Below, piece by piece: positions 42,135-50,642 of a stretch of 64,000 nucleotides of DNA (the stretch's first letter is position 1; each line of letters opens with the position of its first letter). The notes beneath the pieces were generated by a model. The model did no database searches, was not told the origin of the DNA, and saw nothing but the letters and a program-made list of their open reading frames with translations. The DNA is from Terrimesophilobacter sp964651535 (GTDB taxonomy: Bacteria > Actinomycetota > Actinomycetes > Actinomycetales > Microbacteriaceae), in the NCBI GenBank assembly GCA_964651535.1, contig CAZYYE010000003.1, positions 62,001 through 126,000 of the forward strand. Reading direction: 5' to 3'. The position numbers and the translations under genes are program-made.

Positions 42135-43129
42135 TCATGCCGGTCTTCAACGGCGAACGCTTCCTCCGTGAGGCGCTCGCTTCGGTGCGGCAGCAAACCC
42201 GAGAGGTTCACGAAGTGATCATCGTCGACGACGGTTCGACGGATCGTTCCCTCGAACAGATCCATGCGGCAGTTCGCGAGTTCGAACCGACCGTGCCTGT
42301 GGCTGTGCTGGAACAGGCGAATCAGGGCCAGTCCGCGTCGCGCAATACCGCAGTCGACCGCTCGACGGGCACGCTCATCGCGTTCCTCGATCAGGACGAC
42401 CTGTGGCATCCGCGCCACATCGAAGTACTCTCGTCGCCGTTTTCCTCCGACCCGGAACTCGGTTGGGCGTACAGCGACTTCAATGAAATCGACGTCAAAG
42501 GCAGGCTCGTGACGCGCGGATTCATTGCGTCGAACAACTTCCATCACCCCAAGACGGCGATTCAGCAATTGCTCAGCGAGGACAATATGGTTGTGCCCTC
42601 TGCGAGCGTGCTCCGAAAGGAAGCGTTTCTGAGCGTCGGCGGATTCGACCCGCGATTGCGCGGATATGAAGACGACGACCTGTTCATTCGAATCTTCCAG
42701 TCGGGGTGGCGCATGAAGTATTTTCGCGACCCCGTCACGTCCTTCAGGGTCCATCCTGGGAGCAGTTCGGACAACTCGACGTTCAGGGCGAGCCGCATGA
42801 TCTTCTTCGAGAAGCTATCCGAAACCTTCCCCGACGACCGCAGACTCAATCGCCGCTATGTGAGCGACCTGCTGATTCCCCGGCTCATGAACAGCACCGT
42901 CACCGAGTATTCGATCGCCCTTCAGGCGCGGCAGTTTCGCGACGCTCGCCTCATCGCCGGATCCATCCGGATCCTGCTCAGCAAGCGGCCGCGAATGCGG
43001 GCGAGGGTGAAGTTCGGCCTGGCGCTGCTCAGCCACCCGCGATTGTGCCTCTTGGTGCTGCGACTTCGCCAGCTCCTCCCCGAACCGCTGAGGCCAGCCA
43101 TCAGTCCGGCGCTCGTCCTTCGCGATTGA
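42107..43129 (+). CDS. Family 2 glycosyltransferase
   Basis: 340 residues. GT-A fold: ISVIMPVFNGERFLREAL, VIIVDDGSTD (37-46), the metal-binding DXD-like FLDQDD (93-98) and GGFDPRLRGYEDDDLFIR for the acceptor side. The C-terminal ~100 residues are helical and basic, without clear membrane spans. It probably adds one sugar to a cell-surface glycan on the cytosolic face. GTG 42107 overlaps the methyltransferase gene by 28 bp. The sugar cannot be predicted. Confidence 0.88.
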   Translation: MEAADRISVIMPVFNGERFLREALASVRQQTREVHEVIIVDDGSTDRSLEQIHAAVREFEPTVPVAVLEQANQGQSASRNTAVDRSTGTLIAFLDQDDLWHPRHIEVLSSPFSSDPELGWAYSDFNEIDVKGRLVTRGFIASNNFHHPKTAIQQLLSEDNMVVPSASVLRKEAFLSVGGFDPRLRGYEDDDLFIRIFQSGWRMKYFRDPVTSFRVHPGSSSDNSTFRASRMIFFEKLSETFPDDRRLNRRYVSDLLIPRLMNSTVTEYSIALQARQFRDARLIAGSIRILLSKRPRMRARVKFGLALLSHPRLCLLVLRLRQLLPEPLRPAISPALVLRD

Positions 43130-43183
43130 TGATCGGGACGCGATGATCGTGACGACGAGATACCGCGCACGCAGGGAGTGCGA

Positions 43184-44020
43184 ATGGCTGCGTTGAAAGA
43201 ACTGATCGCCTCGCTCGACCTGCTCTCCAACCTGACCCTCCGGGAAATCCGCGGCAAGTACCGGCGAACCGTGCTCGGCCAGTTGTGGTCGCTCGCGAAC
43301 CCGCTCGCTGCGATGGTGATCTACACGTTCGTTTTCTCGTTCATCCTCCGGCTTCAACCGGACAAGGGCGATCCGAGCGGGCTCGACGTTTTCGCGCTGT
43401 GGCTGCTGTGCGGATTGCTTCCGTGGGCGTTTCTCGCGAACGTGGTCAATCAGGGCATCGCCTCGATCGTGGGGAATGCGAACCTCATCCAGAAGGTGTA
43501 TTTTCCGAGACTTGTCCTTCCGTTCTCCGCCGTCGGCGCGGTCGGCTTCAACTGGCTCGTCGAGACTGCGGTGCTCGTCGTGGCGTTGAGCATTTTCGGA
43601 GCATTCGTCCTCCCCTGGATACCCGTGCTCGTGCTCGTCATGATTCTCCTCGCGGTTTTCGCCACGGGAATCGCCCTCATGCTCGCGACCGCGAACGTGT
43701 ATTTCCGCGACACCGAATATTTCGTCACGATCCTGCTGCAGATCTGGATGTACCTCACGCCGATCATTTACCCGATTTCGCTCATGAAGGACGCTTCCGC
43801 GGACCTCGGCAAACTGCTGGGGACGCCGATCACCGCAATGGATCTCTATGTGCTCAACCCGATGGTGCATTTCGTCGACGTCTTCCGACAGCTCCTGTAC
43901 GACAATCGCTGGCCGGACATCACGGATATCGTCGTGTGCGTGTGCTGGTCGATTGCGAGTTTCGGAGTCGGATTATGGATCTTCCGGCATCACGAGAAAA
44001 GGCTGGCGGAATTGCTGTGA
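43184..44020 (+). CDS. wzm: Polysaccharide ABC exporter, permease subunit (Wzm-like)
   Basis: 278 residues with six transmembrane segments (first at ~35-60). REIRGKYRRTVLGQLWSLANPLAAMVIYTFVF is the ABC-2 O-antigen/teichoic-acid permease signature (kept as a description: the RGKYRRTVLG cytosolic helix then LWSLANPL), and YLTPIIYPISLM is also typical. It would export a lipid-linked glycan across the membrane together with the next gene. I use ATG 43184 with GGGAG 7 bp upstream rather than GTG 43178. Overlaps the ATPase gene by 4 bp (GTGA). Confidence 0.88.
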   Translation: MAALKELIASLDLLSNLTLREIRGKYRRTVLGQLWSLANPLAAMVIYTFVFSFILRLQPDKGDPSGLDVFALWLLCGLLPWAFLANVVNQGIASIVGNANLIQKVYFPRLVLPFSAVGAVGFNWLVETAVLVVALSIFGAFVLPWIPVLVLVMILLAVFATGIALMLATANVYFRDTEYFVTILLQIWMYLTPIIYPISLMKDASADLGKLLGTPITAMDLYVLNPMVHFVDVFRQLLYDNRWPDITDIVVCVCWSIASFGVGLWIFRHHEKRLAELL

Positions 44021-44748
44021 AAGAGATTGCCGTCCGGATCGCGAATGTGAGCAAGAAGTTCCGCCTGTACCGCGAACGGAATCAGACTCTCAAGTCCGCC
44101 GTCATGCGGGGGCGAACGTCAGTTCACGAGGACTTCTGGGCACTGGAGGATGTGTCCTTCGATGTACCGACGGGTTCGACATTCGGCCTGATCGGCCGGA
44201 ATGGTTCGGGTAAGTCGACCCTCTTGAAGTGCCTCGCGAAGATCTACTTTCCCGACAAGGGCCACATCACGACACGCGGAAGGCTCGCGGCACTTCTCGA
44301 GGTGGGTACCGGGTTTCATCCCGAATTGACGGGCCGAGAGAACGTGTACTTGAACGGGTCGATTCTGGGGATGTCCCGGCGTGAAGTCGACGCAAAGTTC
44401 GATGAGATCATCGACTTCGCGGGAATCGAACGATTCATCGACCAGCCCGTGAAAACCTACTCCTCTGGGATGTACGTTCGGCTGGGTTTCTCGGTCGCCA
44501 TTCACGTCGACCCGGAAATTCTCCTCGTGGATGAGGTTCTCGCTGTGGGGGACGCAGACTTCCAGGCGAAGAGCTTTCAGAGGTTTGCGTATCTGAAATC
44601 CGCTGGCACAACGGTGATTCTGGTTTCCCATTCGATGGAGGCAGTCAGGCAATTGTGCGACCACGCAGCGTGGATCAGCGGCGGACGGCTTCGGGAAGTG
44701 GGGGAGTCGGGCGCTACCGTTTCCGCGTACACGCGATCACACGAATGA
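44017..44748 (+). CDS. wzt: Polysaccharide ABC exporter, ATPase subunit (Wzt-like, short)
   Basis: 243 residues: Walker A GRNGSGKST (60-68), signature YSSGMYVRLGF (~148-158), Walker B ILLVDEVLAVGD (~168-180) and the switch His of LVSHSMEAV. LLEVGTGFHPELTGRENVYLNG is specific to the O-antigen/teichoic-acid exporter subfamily. It ends right after the ATPase core, so it lacks the C-terminal carbohydrate-binding domain of E. coli O8/O9a Wzt; substrate choice must lie elsewhere. GTG 44017 overlaps the permease stop. Confidence 0.88.
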   Translation: MKEIAVRIANVSKKFRLYRERNQTLKSAVMRGRTSVHEDFWALEDVSFDVPTGSTFGLIGRNGSGKSTLLKCLAKIYFPDKGHITTRGRLAALLEVGTGFHPELTGRENVYLNGSILGMSRREVDAKFDEIIDFAGIERFIDQPVKTYSSGMYVRLGFSVAIHVDPEILLVDEVLAVGDADFQAKSFQRFAYLKSAGTTVILVSHSMEAVRQLCDHAAWISGGRLREVGESGATVSAYTRSHE

Positions 44749-44797
44749 ATAGCCAATGATCCGCTGCCGTGCGCAGCAGGGTGTCAGTGGCCCTCCG

Positions 44798-44803
44798 TAG
44801 AAT
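44798..44803 (+). promoter_or_regulatory. -10 box TAGAAT for uvrA (leaderless)
   Basis: TAGAAT ends 7 bp before GTG 44811, which I take as the uvrA start. This separates uvrA transcription from the polysaccharide genes. Confidence 0.55.
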
Positions 44804-44810
44804 GGTGAGA

Positions 44811-47753
44811 GTGACCATGTCCCAGTTGAGTGCCGCGAAGCGCGAGATGGCGGACCTCGATGAGGAGACCATGTTGTCGGCGATCGAGGATCGCGGTCGC
44901 GCCCACGCGCACCTGAGCGTGCGCGGCGCACGCGTCCACAATTTGAAGAATCTGAACCTCGAGATTCCCCGGAATTCGCTCGTCGTGTTCACGGGGCTGT
45001 CCGGTTCGGGCAAGTCGAGCCTCGCGTTCGACACGATCTTCGCCGAGGGGCAGCGCCGCTACGTCGAATCGCTGTCCGCGTACGCGAGGCAGTTCCTCGG
45101 GCAAGTGGATCGACCGGATGTCGACTTCATCGAGGGTCTGAGCCCCGCCGTGTCGATCGACCAGAAATCCACGAACCGCAACCCGAGGTCCACGGTCGGC
45201 ACGATCACCGAAATCTACGACTACATGCGGTTGCTGTGGGCGAGAATCGGCATTCCGCACTGCGCCGAGTGCGGGGAGCGGATCGAGCGGCAGACGGTGC
45301 AGCAGATCGCGGACCAGCTCATGGAGCTCGAACCCGGCACGAGATACCAGATCGTCAGCCCCGTGGTGTCGCAGAAAAAGGGCGAATTCGTGGACCTGTT
45401 CAAGGAGCTCGCGGCGAGCGGGTACTCGCGCGCGCTCGTCGACGGCGAGGCCGTGCAGCTGACGGCTCCTCCCACGCTCAAGAAACAGTACAAACACGAT
45501 ATTGCCGTGATCGTGGACAGACTCGCCGCCGCCGAGGACATTCTCGGCCGCCTCACCGATTCGCTCGAGACGGCGTTGCGGCTGACCGACGGACTCGTGT
45601 CCATCAACTTCGTGGACGAATCGGGGCCTTCGGCGTGGCGCAGTTTCTCCGAGAAGCTGTCCTGCCCCAACGGGCACCCGGTTCAGCTCACCGAAATCGA
45701 GCCGAGGACGTTCTCGTTCAACGCGCCATTTGGCGCCTGCCCCGAGTGCTCGGGCCTGGGCACGCGAATGTCGGTGGACCCCGAGCTGCTCCTGGGAGAT
45801 CCGTCGCTCAGCCTCTCCGACGGGGTGATTCTCCCGTGGACCCAGTCCGGCAAAGGGCTGTACAACTACTTCCAGCGGTTGCTCCAGGGGCTCGCCGGCG
45901 AACTCGACTTCTCTCTCGAAACCCCGTGGTCCGAGCTGCCAGACGCGGCACGGGAGGCTGTGCTTCGCGGAAACAACTTCAAGGTCACCGTGAAGTGGAA
46001 GAACCGTTTCGGCCGCGAAATGACGTACTCGACGGGCTTTGAGGGCGTCATGCCCTATATCGAGCGCAAGTACCTCGAGGCGGAGAGCGATTCGGCCCGC
46101 CAGCGCTGGTCCAACTATCTTCGCGAGATCCCGTGCGCGGTGTGCGACGGACAGCGGCTCAAACCCGAAGTTCTCGCGGTAACTGTCGGGGGCCACAGCA
46201 TTGCGGCAGTCTCCTCGCTCAGCCTCGTCGATGCCTTTGCGTTCATGAACGAGGTCGAACTCGATGAGCGGGAAACGAAAATCGCCGCGGCGGTGCTGAG
46301 GGAGATCCGCGCACGGCTCGAATTCCTCCTTGAAGTAGGACTCGGGTACCTGAACCTGTCCAGGGCGGCGGGCTCCCTCTCGGGAGGCGAAGCGCAGAGG
46401 ATCCGGCTCGCCACCCAGATCGGTTCCGGACTCACGGGAGTGCTCTACGTTCTCGACGAACCGAGCATCGGCCTTCACCAGAGAGACAACCGGCGGCTCA
46501 TCGAAACGCTCGTGAAACTTCGCGACCTCGGCAATACGCTCATTGTGGTCGAGCACGACGAGGACACGATTCGCACGGCCGACTGGCTCGTGGATATCGG
46601 TCCCGGCGCCGGCGAACTCGGGGGAGAGGTCGTGCACTCCGGGGGGTTCGACGAACTTCTCACCAACACGCGATCGATCACCGGCGACTATCTGTCAGGT
46701 CGAAAGTCCATTCCGACGCCGGCGAATCGCAGGCCAGTAGACCCCGAGCGCATCCTCACCGTGGAGGGCGCGCGCGCGAACAACCTCAAGAGCATCACTG
46801 TCGGGTTCCCGCTCAGCACCTTCATCGCCGTGACGGGCGTGAGCGGCTCGGGAAAGTCCTCGCTCGTGAACGACATCCTGTACCGTTCGCTCGCGAACTC
46901 TCTCAACGGAGCACGGCAGATCCCCGGACCGCACACGAGGATCTCCGGCCTCGACAATCTCGACAAGGTCGTGCACGTCGACCAGGCGCCCATCGGGCGC
47001 ACCCCCCGGTCGAACCCGGCCACCTACACGGGAGTGTTCGACCGCATTCGCACCCTGTTCTCGGAAACCGCCGAGGCGAAAGCCCGCGGATACCTGCCTG
47101 GGCGATTCAGCTTCAACGTGAAGGGCGGCCGGTGCGAGAACTGCTCCGGCGACGGCACGATCACGATCGAAATGAACTTCCTCCCCGATGTTTACGTCGT
47201 GTGCGAGGTGTGCGGCGGCGCACGGTACAACCGCGACACTCTCGCCGTGCATTACAAGGGCAAGAACATCGCCCAGGTGCTTGACATGCCCATCAGCGAA
47301 GCTGCGGAGTTCTTCGAGGCGATCACCTCGATCCATCGCTACCTGAAGACTCTGGAGGAAGTCGGGCTCGGGTATGTCCGCCTCGGCCAGAGCGCCACGA
47401 CGCTCTCCGGAGGGGAAGCGCAGCGCGTCAAGCTCGCCACGGAACTCCAGCGCCGGTCCCTCGGCCGGAGCATTTACGTTCTCGATGAACCGACGACGGG
47501 ACTGCACTTCGAGGATGTTCGAAAGCTCCTTCTCGTTCTGAACGGTCTCGTGGACAAGGGCAATACGGTCATTGTCATCGAACACAATCTGGATGTGATC
47601 AAGTCCGCGGACTGGATCATCGACCTCGGGCCGGAGGGCGGAGCCGGCGGAGGTGAAGTGATCGCCGAAGGAACGCCGGAGAATCTGGCCAGATCCAGGA
47701 AGAGCCACACCGCGCAATTCCTTCGGGAAGCACTCGGCCACGCCTCATCATGA
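44811..47753 (+). CDS. uvrA: Excinuclease ABC subunit A
   Basis: 980 residues; DNA damage-sensing ABC ATPase dimer. First Walker A GLSGSGKSS, second GVSGSGKSS, signature motifs LSGGEAQRIRLA and LSGGEAQRVKLA. The zinc modules include GACPECSGLG and GRCENCSGDG with VCEVCGG; the first module's leading pair reads CPNGH instead of CxxC. I take GTG 44811 as the start because it fits the TAGAAT box; ATG 44817 two codons later is an alternative, and the longer frame from 44769 begins before the promoter. The start codon precedes the canonical LSVRGARVHNLKNL by ~35 residues. ATGA overlap with uvrC. Confidence 0.95.
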   Translation: MTMSQLSAAKREMADLDEETMLSAIEDRGRAHAHLSVRGARVHNLKNLNLEIPRNSLVVFTGLSGSGKSSLAFDTIFAEGQRRYVESLSAYARQFLGQVDRPDVDFIEGLSPAVSIDQKSTNRNPRSTVGTITEIYDYMRLLWARIGIPHCAECGERIERQTVQQIADQLMELEPGTRYQIVSPVVSQKKGEFVDLFKELAASGYSRALVDGEAVQLTAPPTLKKQYKHDIAVIVDRLAAAEDILGRLTDSLETALRLTDGLVSINFVDESGPSAWRSFSEKLSCPNGHPVQLTEIEPRTFSFNAPFGACPECSGLGTRMSVDPELLLGDPSLSLSDGVILPWTQSGKGLYNYFQRLLQGLAGELDFSLETPWSELPDAAREAVLRGNNFKVTVKWKNRFGREMTYSTGFEGVMPYIERKYLEAESDSARQRWSNYLREIPCAVCDGQRLKPEVLAVTVGGHSIAAVSSLSLVDAFAFMNEVELDERETKIAAAVLREIRARLEFLLEVGLGYLNLSRAAGSLSGGEAQRIRLATQIGSGLTGVLYVLDEPSIGLHQRDNRRLIETLVKLRDLGNTLIVVEHDEDTIRTADWLVDIGPGAGELGGEVVHSGGFDELLTNTRSITGDYLSGRKSIPTPANRRPVDPERILTVEGARANNLKSITVGFPLSTFIAVTGVSGSGKSSLVNDILYRSLANSLNGARQIPGPHTRISGLDNLDKVVHVDQAPIGRTPRSNPATYTGVFDRIRTLFSETAEAKARGYLPGRFSFNVKGGRCENCSGDGTITIEMNFLPDVYVVCEVCGGARYNRDTLAVHYKGKNIAQVLDMPISEAAEFFEAITSIHRYLKTLEEVGLGYVRLGQSATTLSGGEAQRVKLATELQRRSLGRSIYVLDEPTTGLHFEDVRKLLLVLNGLVDKGNTVIVIEHNLDVIKSADWIIDLGPEGGAGGGEVIAEGTPENLARSRKSHTAQFLREALGHASS

Positions 47754-49693
47754 CCGACCGGGTCAGTTACCGACCGAAGGCCGGTGAAATCCCCGTCTCT
47801 CCCGGGGTGTATCGCTTTCGCGACTCTGCGGATCGAATCCTGTACGTCGGCAAGGCCAAGAACCTGCGTGCCCGGTTGAGCAACTATTTCGCACCGCTCG
47901 CGAGCCTTCACGAGAGAACCCGGCGCATGGTCACAACGGCCACGTCCGTCGAATGGACGGTCGTGGGAAGCGAATTCGAGGCGCTGCAGCTCGAGTTCAG
48001 CTGGATCAAGGAATTCAACCCGCCATTCAACGTCCAGTTCCGCGACGACAAGACCTACCCGTATCTGGCAATCACTCTCGCGGACGACGTGCCGCGGGTG
48101 CTCATCACGCGCAATCGCTCGATCCCCGGTGCGCGATACTTCGGGCCGTACACGAAAGTGTGGGCCATCAGGGAGACGCTCGACCTTTTGCTGAAGGTAT
48201 TCCCCATGCGCAGTTGTTCCGACTCCGTGTATCGGCGCGCAGAGCAAAGCGGGCGTCCGTGCCTGCTCGGGGAGATCGGCAAGTGCGCGGCGCCGTGCGT
48301 CGGCAGGATCAGCAAGGAAGACCACAAGTCGATTGCCCTCGACTATGCCTCGTTCATGGCCGGAAATGATTCGAAATTCACCGCCGATCTTTCCGCGAAA
48401 ATGACTGCCGCGGCCGAGCAACTCGATTATGAGGCAGCCGCGAAGTATCGCGACCAACTCGCGGCGATCGACACCGTGCTGTCGAAGAACACGATCGTCC
48501 TGCCGGAAACCGTCGACGCCGACGTGTTCGGCATTGCTCATGACGAACTGGCCGCGGCTGTGCAATTGTTCTCGGTCCGCGGTGGGCGCATCAGGGGTGT
48601 GCGCAGCTGGGTCGTCGACAAGGAACTGGACCTTGCGGAAGCCGAACTCGTCGACACCGTCGTGACGAATGCGTATCAACAGGACCTGGGCCGACGCAAA
48701 GATGCCGGTGCCGTGATCGTTCCGCCGCGCCTCGTCGTCGTTCCCACGCTTCCCGCGGACTCCGCAGAAATCGAACGACTGCTCAGCGAGCTGCGCATCG
48801 AGCACGGTGCATCGGGGAGAGTCACCATGAGAGTCGCGCGACGCGGTGACCTGGCCCAGCTGTCGGAGACCGTCACGCGGAACGCGCAGAGCGCTCTCGC
48901 GAGCTACAAGACCCGTCGAAGCGGCGATTTCGTCGCGCGGTCGCAAGCACTGTCCGACATTCAGGACGCGCTCGGGATGTCGGAAGCCCCATTGCGCATG
49001 GAGTGCTACGACGTGTCCCACCTCGGCGGCACGAACATCGTGGCGTCCATGGTCGTGTTCGAGGATGGCCTCCCGCGCAAGGATCTCTACCGGCGCTTCA
49101 GCATTCCGGAATCCGCCGATGACTCGGAATCGATCTATCAGGTCCTGTCGCGGCGGTTGGCGCGGCTTGACGACGCTGATCCGGTGGATGCGATTGACGG
49201 TGCCGTTCGCCCGCGCTTCGCCTATCGCCCGAGCCTGCTCGTCGTTGATGGTGGACAGCCGCAAGTCGCCGCCGCAGGTCGTGCTCTCGCCGAGGCCGGG
49301 GTTCCCACGTCGGGTCCCGGCTCCATCGCCTTGTGCGGAATTGCGAAACGGCTGGAGGAGATCTGGCTTCCGGATACCGATTACCCCGTCATCCTTCCGC
49401 GCAATAGCGACGCGCTGTTTCTGTTCCAGCGCATGCGAGATGAAGCGCACCGCTTTGCGATCAGTTTCCAGCGCCAGAAGCGCAAGGCCAATGTGAGTTC
49501 GGTGCTTTCCGAGATTGCTGGGCTCGGCCCGTCTCGGGTTCGCGAATTGCTTCGCCACTTCGGCTCCGTCAAACAATTGCGGGGCGCCTCTCGCGACGAA
49601 ATCGCCCGCGTGCGCGGGATCGGCCCCGCCTTGGCGGCGGCCGTGCACGAGCGGCTCCATCAGGAGAACTCCGGCAGCCCGGGAACTCGGTAG
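47750..49693 (+). CDS. uvrC: Excinuclease ABC subunit C
   Basis: 647 residues; makes both incisions in excision repair. GIY-YIG nuclease at ~12-95 (GVYRFRDSADRILYVGKAKNLR), UVR domain at ~205-240, RNase H-like nuclease ~380-540 (MECYDVSHLGGTN, LLVVDGGQPQVAAA) and two helix-hairpin-helix motifs at the end (IAGLGPSRVRELL, RVRGIGPALAAAV). uvrA-uvrC are coupled by a 4-bp overlap and uvrC leads into rapZ. Confidence 0.97.
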   Translation: MTDRVSYRPKAGEIPVSPGVYRFRDSADRILYVGKAKNLRARLSNYFAPLASLHERTRRMVTTATSVEWTVVGSEFEALQLEFSWIKEFNPPFNVQFRDDKTYPYLAITLADDVPRVLITRNRSIPGARYFGPYTKVWAIRETLDLLLKVFPMRSCSDSVYRRAEQSGRPCLLGEIGKCAAPCVGRISKEDHKSIALDYASFMAGNDSKFTADLSAKMTAAAEQLDYEAAAKYRDQLAAIDTVLSKNTIVLPETVDADVFGIAHDELAAAVQLFSVRGGRIRGVRSWVVDKELDLAEAELVDTVVTNAYQQDLGRRKDAGAVIVPPRLVVVPTLPADSAEIERLLSELRIEHGASGRVTMRVARRGDLAQLSETVTRNAQSALASYKTRRSGDFVARSQALSDIQDALGMSEAPLRMECYDVSHLGGTNIVASMVVFEDGLPRKDLYRRFSIPESADDSESIYQVLSRRLARLDDADPVDAIDGAVRPRFAYRPSLLVVDGGQPQVAAAGRALAEAGVPTSGPGSIALCGIAKRLEEIWLPDTDYPVILPRNSDALFLFQRMRDEAHRFAISFQRQKRKANVSSVLSEIAGLGPSRVRELLRHFGSVKQLRGASRDEIARVRGIGPALAAAVHERLHQENSGSPGTR

Positions 49694-49696
49694 GCT
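49691..49696 (+). promoter_or_regulatory. -10 box TAGGCT upstream of rapZ
   Basis: TAGGCT overlaps the uvrC stop codon; transcription would begin near 49703, leaving a ~47-nt leader before ATG 49750. Confidence 0.4.
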
Positions 49697-49749
49697 TTGA
49701 TCCACGATTGAGGCAGAATTCACCAGTCAAGCGAGGGCATGATCGACCG

Positions 49750-50625
49750 ATGACTCCGGAAACCGCGCAGCAGGAAGTGCTTGTCGTGACTGGCATGTCC
49801 GGTGCGGGTCGTTCGACCGTCGGCAACGCGCTGGAGGATCTGGGCTGGTACGTCGTGGATAACCTTCCCCCGCAAATGATCATGCCGCTCGTCGAGCTCG
49901 CCATGAAGGCGGCAGGGACGATCCCGAAGATTGCGGCCATCACGGATGTGCGCGGCGGGAAACTGTTCGCCGACCTGCAGGAGATCGTCGAGTCCCTGAG
50001 GGCGATTTCTTCGGTGCGGGTACTTTTCCTCGAAGCGACGGACGATGTGCTCGTGCGTCGCTTCGAGCAGGTTCGCCGGCCGCATCCGCTGCAGGGAGAC
50101 GGCACTCTCATGGATGGCATCGGAGCCGAACGTGCGCGCATGCTCGAAATGCGCGAGGCGAGCGACATCATCATCGATACTTCCGATCTCAATATCCACC
50201 ATCTCGCCACCAAGGTCTCGGAGCTATTCGCGGAGGCGGGGGCGCCCGGAGTGCAGGTGACGGTTGTGAGCTTCGGATTCAAGTACGGAATCCCCACAGA
50301 CGCGGACCTGGTCGCGGACATGCGGTTTCTGCCGAATCCGTTCTGGAACCCGAAGCTGCGCGACGGCACAGGGCTCGATGCCGAGGTCAGCGAGTTCGTG
50401 CTCTCGCAGGAAGGAGCGCGGGATTTCGTCGACGCCTACGCGAGCGCGCTCGAGCCGGTGCTCGCGGGCTACCAGCGCGAGAACAAACGGCACGCCACGA
50501 TCGCCGTGGGATGCACGGGGGGCAAACATCGCTCCGTTGCCGTCGTAGAACAACTTGCGACGATCATTCGCGGGTTTCCCGGTGTTGCGGTGAATGTCAA
50601 GCACCGCGATCTGGGCCGAGAGTAG
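49750..50625 (+). CDS. rapZ: RapZ-family RNase adapter / nucleotide-binding protein
   Basis: 291 residues. P-loop GMSGAGRS at 15-22: the usual GKS/T lysine is Arg, as I recall for actinobacterial members. DNLPP, RRPHPL, ISTSDLNIH-type IDTSDLNIH and the C-terminal GCTGGKHRSVAV (phosphosugar-sensing domain) are conserved. E. coli RapZ controls GlmS through GlmZ; in actinobacteria the target is unknown. I chose ATG 49750 (MTPETAQQEVLVVTGM) with GAGGG upstream; a TTG at 49708 adds residues that look like leader. whiA follows after 17 bp. Confidence 0.9.
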   Translation: MTPETAQQEVLVVTGMSGAGRSTVGNALEDLGWYVVDNLPPQMIMPLVELAMKAAGTIPKIAAITDVRGGKLFADLQEIVESLRAISSVRVLFLEATDDVLVRRFEQVRRPHPLQGDGTLMDGIGAERARMLEMREASDIIIDTSDLNIHHLATKVSELFAEAGAPGVQVTVVSFGFKYGIPTDADLVADMRFLPNPFWNPKLRDGTGLDAEVSEFVLSQEGARDFVDAYASALEPVLAGYQRENKRHATIAVGCTGGKHRSVAVVEQLATIIRGFPGVAVNVKHRDLGRE

Positions 50626-50642
50626 GGGAAGGGAAGCACTTC

